From the NCBI RefSeq assembly GCF_030065885.1, contig NZ_JASJCS010000022.1:1-33708 (forward strand): a stretch of DNA of 33,708 nt, in the 5' to 3' direction. Position numbers and translations under genes: made by a program. Of the stretch, positions 16,522-23,806 are shown piece after piece. The notes beneath the pieces were generated by a model. It was not told where the DNA came from, ran no database searches, and worked only from the letters and a program-made list of their open reading frames with translations. This stretch comes from Ilumatobacter sp. Its GTDB lineage: Bacteria; Actinomycetota; Acidimicrobiia; Acidimicrobiales; Ilumatobacteraceae. Positions within the stretch are counted from its first letter, which is position 1. Each line of letters opens with the position of its first letter.

Positions 16522-17607
16522 TCACATCACCACGACGCTGCGGAGCACCTCGCCGCGCTCCATCTTGTGGAACGCCTCCTCCACGTCGTCGATCGAGATC
16601 GTCTCGGACACGAACCGGTCGAGATCGAGGCGGCCCTGCTGGTACAGATCGATCAGCATCGGGAAGTCACGGCTCGGCAGGCAGTCGCCGTACCACGACG
16701 ACTTCAGTGCCCCGCCGCGCCCGAACACCTCGATGAACGGCAGCTCGATCGTGTGGTCCGGGTGCGGCACGCCGACGAGCACCACCGTGCCGGCCAGGTC
16801 GCGGGCTTCGAACGCCTGCTTGTACACCTCGGGATTGCCGACCGCCTCGATGCACACGTCCGCGCCGTTGCCGTCGGTGACCGACTTGACGTACTCGACC
16901 GCGTCGTTGTCGTTGGCGTTGCAGGTGTGGGTGGCCCCGAACTCCTTCGCCCACTCGAGCTTCTGGTCGTCGATGTCCACCGCGACGATCCTCGACGCGC
17001 CGGCCAGGCTCGCGCCGGCGATCGCCGCGTCGCCGACACCGCCGCAGCCGAACACGGCGACCGAGTCGCCGCGGGTCACGTCGCCAGTGTTGATCGCCGC
17101 GCCGATGCCGGCCATGACGCCGCAACCGAGGAGGCCGGCCGCCGTCGCCGGTGCGGCGGGGTCGACCTTGGTGCACTGGCCTGCGTGCACGAGCGTCTTC
17201 TCGATGAACGCGCCGATGCCCAGTGCCGGGGACAGCTCGGTGCCGTCGGCGAGCGTCATCTTCTGTTCGGCGTTGAACGTCGAGAAGCAGTACCAGGGCT
17301 TGCCCTTCAGGCACGAGCGGCACGACCCGCACACCGCTCGCCAGTTGAGGATGACGTAGTCGCCGGGTGCGACATCCGTGACGCCCTCGCCGACCGATTC
17401 GACGACGCCGGCCGCCTCGTGGCCGAGCAGGAACGGGAACTCGTCGTTGATCCCGCCCTCGCGGTAGTGCAGGTCGGTGTGGCACACCCCGCACGCCTGG
17501 ATCGCGACGATCGCCTCGCCGGGCCCTGGGTCGGGCACGACCACTGTCTCGATGCTGACCGGTTCGCCCTTGGCTCGGGCGACGACTCCACGTACTTCTT
17601 GCGGCAT
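16522..17607 (-). CDS. mscR: S-(hydroxymethyl)mycothiol dehydrogenase / S-nitrosomycothiol reductase
   Basis: Predicted 361 aa from ATG 17607; an upstream in-frame ATG would add 53 residues unlike the family. It is a zinc-dependent medium-chain alcohol dehydrogenase. Catalytic zinc ligands are in CGVCHTD (C39) and GHEAAG (H63). The structural zinc has four cysteines, C93, C96, C99 and C107. The Rossmann motif is [15 protein letters not shown]. The enzyme oxidises the formaldehyde-mycothiol adduct with NAD and can reduce S-nitrosomycothiol. It implies that this organism makes mycothiol. Overall phrasing ([24 protein letters not shown]) fits the mycothiol subgroup. Confidence 0.9.
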   Translation of the reverse strand: MPQEVRGVVARAKGEPVSIETVVVPDPGPGEAIVAIQACGVCHTDLHYREGGINDEFPFLLGHEAAGVVESVGEGVTDVAPGDYVILNWRAVCGSCRSCLKGKPWYCFSTFNAEQKMTLADGTELSPALGIGAFIEKTLVHAGQCTKVDPAAPATAAGLLGCGVMAGIGAAINTGDVTRGDSVAVFGCGGVGDAAIAGASLAGASRIVAVDIDDQKLEWAKEFGATHTCNANDNDAVEYVKSVTDGNGADVCIEAVGNPEVYKQAFEARDLAGTVVLVGVPHPDHTIELPFIEVFGRGGALKSSWYGDCLPSRDFPMLIDLYQQGRLDLDRFVSETISIDDVEEAFHKMERGEVLRSVVVM

Positions 17608-17614
17608 GGCCGAG

Positions 17615-17620
17615 AACGTA
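17615..17620 (-). promoter_or_regulatory. Putative -10 box of leaderless mscR
   Basis: TACGTT on the minus strand ends 7 nt before ATG 17607. Confidence 0.5.
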
Positions 17621-17737
17621 GCCCATCGCTGCCATACCGCTTCCGTCCGCGCGATCGCCGCGACTTTCGACGGCTCGGGCGCGTCGTACATCTGTCGCCG
17701 TTCCGCCCGGAGCGGCGCGACCACATCGGAGGAACGC

Positions 17738-17983
17738 ATGCTCGCAGTCGAATGGGCCCGACGCATCGAACATGGCGGGGGCTTCGCCGCCTTCGATCAG
17801 CTCGAAGTCGCGAGCGATACCGTTGTCACCTTGTTCCAGACGTTGACGTACAGCCCGGGCCTGATCCTGGTGATCATGTTCGGCGTCGGCGGTTTCTGGG
17901 CCGCACGCGATCGATGCTGGCCGGGTGTGTACGACAGCGTGTCGACGAGTCGGTCACGGTCCGCTGCGAGCGACGAGGACTGA
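17738..17983 (+). CDS. Small single-span membrane protein next to the ECF sigma operon
   Basis: Predicted 81 aa. A strong ribosome-binding site (GGAGGAA, 17728-17734) precedes the ATG. There is one hydrophobic segment ([18 protein letters not shown], about residues 39-56) flanked by an acidic N-terminal part and a basic-then-acidic tail. It matches no family I recognise. It ends 8 nt before the likely GTG start of the ECF sigma factor, so it is probably the first gene of that operon. It might be a membrane sensor or anchor for the system; that is inference only. Confidence 0.65.
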   Translation: MLAVEWARRIEHGGGFAAFDQLEVASDTVVTLFQTLTYSPGLILVIMFGVGGFWAARDRCWPGVYDSVSTSRSRSAASDED

Positions 17984-17991
17984 CACGACTC

Positions 17992-18546
17992 GTGCAGCGA
18001 GCGGGGCACACGCCAGTCGCAGGCACGGGTACGGCCGCGTCCGCACACGGGCCGGAGGCCTCGCTCGCTGCACTCATCGACGACCACTCGGCCGCCGTGT
18101 ACCGGCTGGCGAGATCTGTCGTTCGTGACTCGTCACTGGCCGACGACGTCACGCAGGACACCTTCATCAAGGTGTGGAAGCACCTCGACGAGTTCCGTGG
18201 CGACGGCTCGATCCGTGGATGGATCCTGCGGATCGCACATCGCGAGGCGATCTCGGCGCTGCGACGCCGGCGCGACCAGGCCACCGACCCCGACGACCTC
18301 GATCTGCCGGTCGACCGTGCGCCGGTCAGCCGGGTGGTCGAGGGCCGGATGGCCTACGAGCGCTTCACCGATGCTCTCGATTCGCTCGACGAGCTGTCGC
18401 GTTCGATCCTGGTGCTCCGCGAGGTCGAGGGTCTGCCCTACGACGAGATCGCCGAGGCGCTCGACGTCCCCGTACCCACCGTCAAGACGCGGCTCCTTCG
18501 GGCGCGGCGACGAATGTCGACACTGCTGGAAGGATGGCGGCCATGA
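17992..18546 (+). CDS. ECF (sigma-70 family) RNA polymerase sigma factor
   Basis: Predicted 184 aa from GTG 17992, the only good in-frame start after the preceding gene. Region 2 is seen in LIDDHSAAVYRLARSVV, DVTQDTFIKVWKHL and IRGWILRIAHREAISALRR. Region 4 is LDELSRSILVLREVEGLPYDE, followed by the helix-turn-helix ALDVPVPTVKTRLLRARRR. The gene overlaps the next (ATGA), which encodes a zinc-finger anti-sigma factor, the classical ECF pair. No ECF-type autoregulatory promoter (GGAAC / CGTC-like with correct spacing) was convincingly found upstream. Confidence 0.9.
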   Translation: MQRAGHTPVAGTGTAASAHGPEASLAALIDDHSAAVYRLARSVVRDSSLADDVTQDTFIKVWKHLDEFRGDGSIRGWILRIAHREAISALRRRRDQATDPDDLDLPVDRAPVSRVVEGRMAYERFTDALDSLDELSRSILVLREVEGLPYDEIAEALDVPVPTVKTRLLRARRRMSTLLEGWRP

Positions 18547-18953
18547 GGCGTCGGTTGGGCCTGTTCCACCCCTCTACCCACCGCTTGCGCCAATGGCTGG
18601 CGACCGGTGCGCCCGAGGGCGTGGGCGACCACGTCGAACAGTGCGAGCGGTGCGCCGACCGCCTCGAGGAGCTCGACGACGCCGAGCTCGAGGCCGGCGA
18701 CATGCCGTCGACGCTGCAGCACGTGCTGGCCAGCGTGCTGGCGCCTCCCGACGATCTCAGCGAACGGGTGTTGCAGGGTGTCGCCGTCCGGAGCCGTGCC
18801 GACGAAGAGCTCCGGCTGCTCGGCAGCCTCTTCTCGATCGGCGTGGAGACGGCCCAGTTGATGCTCGACCCCGAGCTCGGCCAGGATCATCAGTCGAGCG
18901 CACACCAGGGCGGCAGCGACGACAGCGAGGACCAGGAGGACGACCGCTCATGA
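18543..18953 (+). CDS. Soluble zinc-finger anti-sigma factor
   Basis: Predicted 136 aa from ATG 18543, with GGAAGG 9 nt upstream. The motif H30-x3-C34-x2-C37 (HVEQCERC) is the ZAS-type zinc centre of redox- or zinc-responsive anti-sigma factors. The rest is helical and acidic, ending in a Ser/Asp/Glu-rich tail. No membrane helix is seen, so it acts in the cytoplasm. It probably holds the adjacent ECF factor until oxidation, a partner or loss of zinc releases it. Overlaps at both ends (with the sigma factor and the channel gene) suggest fixed stoichiometry. Confidence 0.82.
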   Translation: MRRRLGLFHPSTHRLRQWLATGAPEGVGDHVEQCERCADRLEELDDAELEAGDMPSTLQHVLASVLAPPDDLSERVLQGVAVRSRADEELRLLGSLFSIGVETAQLMLDPELGQDHQSSAHQGGSDDSEDQEDDRS

Positions 18954-19672
18954 ACGAATGGATCAGTGCGGCGATCGCCGTGGGCGCCGGCTTCGTCGTC
19001 GGCGCCATCGCAGCCCGCATCGTCCGCAACCTCCTGCTGAAGGCGCCGCGCGAGGCGATCAGGAGCGCGGCGGCTCCCTTGGCGAGCCTCGTCTTCTCGA
19101 CGGCGTTCATCATCGGCCTGGTGGTGGCGCTCGGTATCGTCAACCCCGACTCGCTCGACACCATCCCGGCCGACCTGGTCGAGTTCCTGCCGCGAGCGCT
19201 CGCGGCGGCGATCGTGGTGATCGGCGGCAACGTCGTCGGGACGCTGGCCCGCACGGCCACGCAGCAGGCCCTGCGGGGTGCCGGCCCGATCGAGCGGTTC
19301 GGCCCCAGCGCCGTTCGCATCGCAGTCCTCGCCTTCGCGCTCATCCTCGGCGCGGCCCAGCTGGGGATCGACACGACGATCATCAACATCGCCGCGGCGG
19401 CGCTGCTGTTCGGCGGCGCGGCCACGATGGCGTTGCTGGTCGGGCTCGGTGGCCGCCGCGTCGCCGGCGAGATCGCCGCCGGCCGCGCATGGCGCAACGC
19501 GCTCGAGGTGGGCGACCGGGTGCGGGCGTCGGGGCTGGCCGGGGGCGAGGTCGACGGGATCGTCGTCGAGATCCGTCCCACCTCGGTCGAGCTCGACTGC
19601 GCCGGCCGGTCGCTGCTCGTGCCGAACTCGCAGCTCCTCGACGTCGTCGTCGAGCGCATCCGCTCCGAGTGA
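18950..19672 (+). CDS. MscS-like mechanosensitive channel protein
   Basis: Predicted 240 aa. Four hydrophobic segments are visible (residues about 4-22, 42-62, 78-98 and 120-165), the last long and Gly/Ala-rich like the pore-lining TM3 of MscS (AAAALLFGGAATMALLVGLG). A short beta domain follows (NALEVGDRVRASGLAGG, VDGIVVEIRPTSVEL, LLVPNSQLLD). The large C-terminal MscS domain is missing. It overlaps the anti-sigma gene by four bases. A channel in the same operon as an ECF pair points to osmotic or envelope stress; ion selectivity cannot be told. Confidence 0.78.
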   Translation: MNEWISAAIAVGAGFVVGAIAARIVRNLLLKAPREAIRSAAAPLASLVFSTAFIIGLVVALGIVNPDSLDTIPADLVEFLPRALAAAIVVIGGNVVGTLARTATQQALRGAGPIERFGPSAVRIAVLAFALILGAAQLGIDTTIINIAAAALLFGGAATMALLVGLGGRRVAGEIAAGRAWRNALEVGDRVRASGLAGGEVDGIVVEIRPTSVELDCAGRSLLVPNSQLLDVVVERIRSE

Positions 19673-19682
19673 GCCTGACGCC

Positions 19683-20354
19683 TCAGAACAGGCGCAGCTC
19701 GTCGGGCGCCATGCCGCGCAGCTCGTCGTAGTCGACCTCGACCCAGCGGAAACCCCGTGACTCGGCGAGCACCTTCGCCTGCGGCTTGATCGACTGCGCG
19801 ACGAAGACGCCGCGGATCTCGCCGAGCGACGAATCGAGCTCGAGGCGCTCGACGTAGCGCGCCAGCTGCTCGACCCCGTCGATCTCGCCGCGGCGCTTCA
19901 CCTCGACGGCGACCACGGCGTCGGACTCGTCGCGACAGACGAGGTCGATCGGCCCGATCGCCGTCGGGTACTCGCGCCGCACGAGCGTCAGGCCGTCCTC
20001 GATCGCATCCGGCGACGCGGCCAGCAGCTCCTGCAGGTGCGCCTCGACGCCGTCCTTCTGCAGCCCGGGATCCTCACCGAGCTCGTGCGCCGAGTCGGCG
20101 AGAACCTCGTGGAGCGTGATCGTCAACGTCTCGTTCTTCGGGTTCGTGACGATCCACTGCGCAGGCTCGGCGTCGGTCACCTCGACCAGCGTGTTCGGCG
20201 CGTTCATCCAGTTGAGCGGCTTGTAGGCGCCGCCGTCGGCGTGAATCGCCACGCAGCCATCGGCCTTCACCATGATGAGCCGGTTGGCCTCGGGCAGGTG
20301 AGCGGCGAGGCGACCGGCGTAGTCGACGGAGCAGCGGGCGATGACGAGACGCAC
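19683..20354 (-). CDS. nucS: Mismatch-specific endonuclease NucS/EndoMS
   Basis: Predicted 223 aa, the typical length. NucS performs the MutS/MutL-independent mismatch repair of actinobacteria and archaea by cutting both strands at a mismatch. N-terminal DNA-binding domain includes AYKPLNWMN (W49). The restriction-like nuclease centre is D137 (GPIDLVC), E151 and K153 (VEVKRRG), with Q163 and Y167 after. The protein ends in ELRLF, like the sliding-clamp-binding tail of mycobacterial NucS. GTG start with a -10 box 8 nt upstream. Confidence 0.95.
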   Translation of the reverse strand: MRLVIARCSVDYAGRLAAHLPEANRLIMVKADGCVAIHADGGAYKPLNWMNAPNTLVEVTDAEPAQWIVTNPKNETLTITLHEVLADSAHELGEDPGLQKDGVEAHLQELLAASPDAIEDGLTLVRREYPTAIGPIDLVCRDESDAVVAVEVKRRGEIDGVEQLARYVERLELDSSLGEIRGVFVAQSIKPQAKVLAESRGFRWVEVDYDELRGMAPDELRLF

Positions 20355-20362
20355 GGTGGGCG

Positions 20363-20368
20363 ATTGTG
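20363..20368 (-). promoter_or_regulatory. Putative -10 box of leaderless nucS
   Basis: CACAAT on the minus strand ends 8 nt before the GTG start at 20354. It departs from TANNNT at the first base. Confidence 0.4.
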
Positions 20369-20393
20369 GCAGCCCGAGTGCGGCGCCGCACGT

Positions 20394-21998
20394 TCACCGG
20401 GTCCGTTCGACGTGGCTCCGCATGCGCTTCTGGATGACCTGGCGTCGTTCTTGCAGCTCGCGATACGTGAGCCCGTCGACGTGCGACTCGAGCCCCAGGC
20501 CGGCCTTGACGCTCTCGAAGTCGAACTCGACGTTGGTGGCGTCGATGCCGAGGTCGCGGCTGATCCGCTCGCCGTGGCGCTGTGCGAACATCATCGAGAT
20601 CGTCGCCACCTCGGCGAGGATGTCGAGGTCGGGCGCCAGGCGGGCGATCGCACCGTCGAGGAACACCATGTTCTTGACGTAGAGCATCAGCTCCTTGGGG
20701 AGCCGGGCGCCGTAGCCGAGCAGCGCCTTGACGACCCGTTGGACCTCCTTGACCATCTCGTCGCCGGTCAGCGTCGTCGGATCGACGGTCGGGAGGTCGA
20801 GACCGAGATCGCTGATGACCGCCTTGAGGTCGGTGTCGGCCGGGAGAGCGCCTAGATCGCGGAGTGCCGCCATCTGGCCGGTGAGGTCGTTGGTGGTGGC
20901 ACCGAGCATCAGGCGGAGGAACGCGAGCCGGCGTTCGTCGGACAACCTGGCGACGATGCCGAAGTCGAGCAGCGCCGTGCGGCCGTCCGGCAGCACGAAG
21001 AGGTTGCCACCGTGCAGGTCGCCGTGGAAGACGCCATGGATCATGGCGCCCTCCATGAACGCGATCATCCCGGTGCGGATGACCGCCTCGGTGTCGACGC
21101 CAGCGCCGTGCATCCCCGCCACGTCGTCGAAGTTGAAGCCGGACACCCGCTCCATCACCAGCACCCGCCGGGTCACCAGTTCGGGGTGCGGCCGCGGCAC
21201 GACGTAGCCGTCCTGGCCGAGGTCGCGCAGCATGGTCGCGACGTCGAGCATGTTGGCAGCCTCGACCCGGAAGTCGAGCTCTTCCATGATCGTCTCGGCG
21301 AAGAGCTCGACGAGCGCCGGCGGGTTGGCGAGCGCCGTGACCGGGATCCGGCCGACGAGGTGCGGTGCGATCCACGCCATCGCCTTCAGGTCCTTGCGGA
21401 CGAGTTCGCCGACCGCCGGGCGCTGCACCTTGATGACCACGTCTTCGCCCGTGCGGAGGCGGGCGGCGTGGACCTGGGCGATCGACGCCGCCGCGAGCGG
21501 CACCTCGTCGACGTACTCGAAGACGTCCTCGAGCCGGGCACCGAGGTCTTGCTCGACCGTGAGGCGGGTCACCGCGAAGCTCTCGGCGGGCACCTGGTCC
21601 CGGCACTTCTTGAACTCGTCGACGAGCTCGGCGGGGAACAGGCCCTCGCCCGACGAGATGATCTGGCCGAGTTTGATGTAGCTCGGCCCGAGCGTCTCGG
21701 CGGCGCGACGCAGCCGTCGCGACAGATCGGCGCGGCTGACCTCGGGACCGGCGTACGACCGGCGGCGCTTGCGCCATGCCCATGGCGCGATCGCGCGGCC
21801 GAGATGGGCGACCACGGTGCCGACGCGAGCGCCCGGCGGCAGGCGCCGCGGCGTCGTGAGCGACGGCACCTCGTCGCGGGCGGCACGGCGCAAGCGATCG
21901 ACGCTCGACATCCAGCTGATCTCGTCGCGGTCGAGCACCCACGGCGGATGTTCGGTGAAGGCGCCCCACGCTCGGTCGGCCGGTGTGCTGTCGGGCAT
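20394..21998 (-). CDS. UbiB/ABC1-family atypical kinase
   Basis: Predicted 534 aa from ATG 21998. Family hallmarks are present: the KxGQ motif ([13 protein letters not shown]), the alanine-rich loop replacing the P-loop ([16 protein letters not shown]), the ion-pair lysine (VVIKVQRPA), the catalytic-loop [10 protein letters not shown] and the metal-binding [10 protein letters not shown]. Basic residues and hydrophobic stretches near the N-terminus suggest membrane association. In other organisms such proteins act on quinone or lipid metabolism through ATPase-like activity; the target here is unknown. It is transcribed in the same direction as nucS, 39 bp upstream of it. Confidence 0.9.
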   Translation of the reverse strand: MPDSTPADRAWGAFTEHPPWVLDRDEISWMSSVDRLRRAARDEVPSLTTPRRLPPGARVGTVVAHLGRAIAPWAWRKRRRSYAGPEVSRADLSRRLRRAAETLGPSYIKLGQIISSGEGLFPAELVDEFKKCRDQVPAESFAVTRLTVEQDLGARLEDVFEYVDEVPLAAASIAQVHAARLRTGEDVVIKVQRPAVGELVRKDLKAMAWIAPHLVGRIPVTALANPPALVELFAETIMEELDFRVEAANMLDVATMLRDLGQDGYVVPRPHPELVTRRVLVMERVSGFNFDDVAGMHGAGVDTEAVIRTGMIAFMEGAMIHGVFHGDLHGGNLFVLPDGRTALLDFGIVARLSDERRLAFLRLMLGATTNDLTGQMAALRDLGALPADTDLKAVISDLGLDLPTVDPTTLTGDEMVKEVQRVVKALLGYGARLPKELMLYVKNMVFLDGAIARLAPDLDILAEVATISMMFAQRHGERISRDLGIDATNVEFDFESVKAGLGLESHVDGLTYRELQERRQVIQKRMRSHVERTR

Positions 21999-22005
21999 GG
22001 CAACC

Positions 22006-22011
22006 ATCATG
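22006..22011 (-). promoter_or_regulatory. Putative -10 box of the UbiB-like gene
   Basis: CATGAT on the minus strand ends 7 nt before ATG 21998. It is a weak match (C at position one) but has the recurring spacing. Confidence 0.3.
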
Positions 22012-22050
22012 CCGGGAACCCGCCCGTTCGTCTCGCTCAACGCCGTCGGC

Positions 22051-22056
22051 TACCGT
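22051..22056 (+). promoter_or_regulatory. Putative -10 box of the PEP-utilising protein gene
   Basis: TACCGT lies 60 nt before the ATG in the divergent gap. The resulting leader carries a GAGGGGGA ribosome-binding site at about 22104-22111. Confidence 0.35.
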
Positions 22057-22116
22057 GACGCCGGTCACACGCGGAGGCCGGTCGATGCCCCAGGAGGGCG
22101 GCCGAGGGGGAAGGTC

Positions 22117-23790
22117 ATGTTCGCCACAACCGACACCGTCCTGTCCGAGCGATTCCCCGTGTACACGCGGGCCAACGTGGGGGAGGTGTTCCCCGACCCG
22201 GTCGTGCCGCTGACCCGGTCGACCTATCTCTGGGAGTCCGAGCTGGGTTGGCGTGACGCCTACGCGAGGATGGGCGCGTTCGAGCTCGACGAGTTCCCGT
22301 CCGACGAGTTCTGCATCCTCGGCGTGAACGGTGGCTACTGCTACCTCAACGCGTCGGTGATGCGCCTGTTCGGCGAGCGCGCCCCGGGGTTGTCGTGGCG
22401 GATGATCGACGAGCAGTTCTTCGGCGCCCAGCCGGGCGTCCCGGACTACGTCGAGCGCGACGGTGACGTCCGCCCCGACCTCACCGAGCAGCTGCAGCAG
22501 ACCTTCGGCTGGGTCTTCACGCAGACCTCGATCGACGACCTCGGGCGCTTGACCGACCATCGGAACCGGACGATCGCGCTGCATCGGGAGCGGCCCGACT
22601 TCGCCGAGCTCTCCGACGTCGAGCTCTGGGACCTGATGGAGTCGTTCCGGCCCATGCACCGCGAGCTCTTCCAGGAACACCTCTTCGTCTCGACCTTGAC
22701 CACGGTGCCGGTCGGCGTGATCCAGAGCACCGCCGAGGCCGTCGGCCGCCCCGATCTGATCTTGCCGATCATGGCCGGGATCGGCGACGTCGACTCGGCC
22801 GAACCGAGCTACGCGATGTGGCAGCTCTCGCGTCTCGACCCCACGAGCCCCGCCTTCCGTGACGGCTTCGAGGCGTTCGTCGACGAGTTCGGCAGCCGAG
22901 GCCCCAACGAGTGGGAGACCCGGTCGCCGACCTGGGAGACCACCCCGAACATCGCACTCGCCGCCATCGATCGGATGCGGGCTGCCGACGAGTCCGCGGA
23001 CCCGCGGCGCCAGCAGGCGCAGCGGGCAGCCGAACGCGACGAGGCCGCTGCGACGCTGCTCGGCATGGTCGACGGGGACCCCGAGGCGCACGGACAACTC
23101 GCCGCGGCCGTCGCCTGCAGCGCAGCGTGGCTCCCGGCGCGCGAGCGCACCAAGACGAACAACATCCGTCTGATCCACGAGATCCGGATGCCGGCTCGCG
23201 AGCTCGGCCGGCGGTTCGTCGAGCGTGACGTGTTCGACGAACCCGAGGACATCTCGTTCGTGGTCGAAGCGGAGTTCGACGACCTCTTCGGACCGGTGCC
23301 GGAACGGCTCAGCGAGCGCGTCCGCGAGCGGAAGGCCGAGCACGAGGCCATGGCCGCACGTGTCCCCGAGTTCGTCTTCGCGGGCCGCCCGAGCGACCCC
23401 TCGACGTGGTCGACACGCACCGATCGGACAGCGCCCAAGCTGGTCGGGGGCGAATCGATCCAGGGCTTCCCGGGATGCCCGGGGGTGTCCGAGGGCCGGG
23501 CACGTGTCATCCTCGACTCGCACGACCCGACCGCGCTCGAACCGGGCGACGTGCTGGTCGCTCCGATCACCGACCCGTCGTGGACGCCGTTGTTCGTCCC
23601 GGCCGGTGGCGTCGTCGTCGACGTCGGCGCCGCGTTGAGCCACGCGATCATCGTGAGCCGCGAGCTGGGGATCCCGTGCGTCGTCTCGGCGACCGATGCG
23701 ACCCAACGGATCCCCGACGGGGCGCTCGTCCGCGTCGACGGTTCGACCGGCATGGTGACGGTGCTGGAGGAGGCGTCGCCGAACGTCTGA
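22117..23790 (+). CDS. PEP-utilising swivel (phosphohistidine) domain protein without ATP-grasp domain
   Basis: Predicted 557 aa from ATG 22117, which has a good ribosome-binding site. The C-terminal 100 residues are the swivelling phosphohistidine domain of PEP synthase and rifampicin phosphotransferase: GCPGVSEGRARVI, GDVLVAPITDPSWTPLF and GAALSHAIIVSRELGIP, with H509 as the phospho-acceptor. Residues 1 to about 440 resemble the substrate-side helical region of rifampicin-phosphotransferase-like enzymes (FPDPVVPLTRSTYL at the start). No ATP-grasp nucleotide-binding domain is present or nearby. It might work with a separately encoded ATP-binding subunit, or transfer phosphate differently. 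Substrate unknown. Confidence 0.83.
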   Translation: MFATTDTVLSERFPVYTRANVGEVFPDPVVPLTRSTYLWESELGWRDAYARMGAFELDEFPSDEFCILGVNGGYCYLNASVMRLFGERAPGLSWRMIDEQFFGAQPGVPDYVERDGDVRPDLTEQLQQTFGWVFTQTSIDDLGRLTDHRNRTIALHRERPDFAELSDVELWDLMESFRPMHRELFQEHLFVSTLTTVPVGVIQSTAEAVGRPDLILPIMAGIGDVDSAEPSYAMWQLSRLDPTSPAFRDGFEAFVDEFGSRGPNEWETRSPTWETTPNIALAAIDRMRAADESADPRRQQAQRAAERDEAAATLLGMVDGDPEAHGQLAAAVACSAAWLPARERTKTNNIRLIHEIRMPARELGRRFVERDVFDEPEDISFVVEAEFDDLFGPVPERLSERVRERKAEHEAMAARVPEFVFAGRPSDPSTWSTRTDRTAPKLVGGESIQGFPGCPGVSEGRARVILDSHDPTALEPGDVLVAPITDPSWTPLFVPAGGVVVDVGAALSHAIIVSRELGIPCVVSATDATQRIPDGALVRVDGSTGMVTVLEEASPNV

Positions 23791-23806
23791 GCCCGGCCGA
23801 CGCGGC

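Noticed and set aside
16518-16524. Identical TGACGTCGTG junctions (mscR/MBL and cysQ/crotonase) as a shared regulatory site
   Set aside because: It is just a stop codon, 4 nt and a GTG start in both places; identity of 4 bases is expected by chance.
20074-23706. Very long minus-strand open frame of about 1210 codons
   Set aside because: It runs across nucS, the UbiB-like gene and the antisense of the PEP-utilising gene in the wrong frame. Its protein is Arg/Pro-rich without domains, as expected of GC-rich shadow frames.
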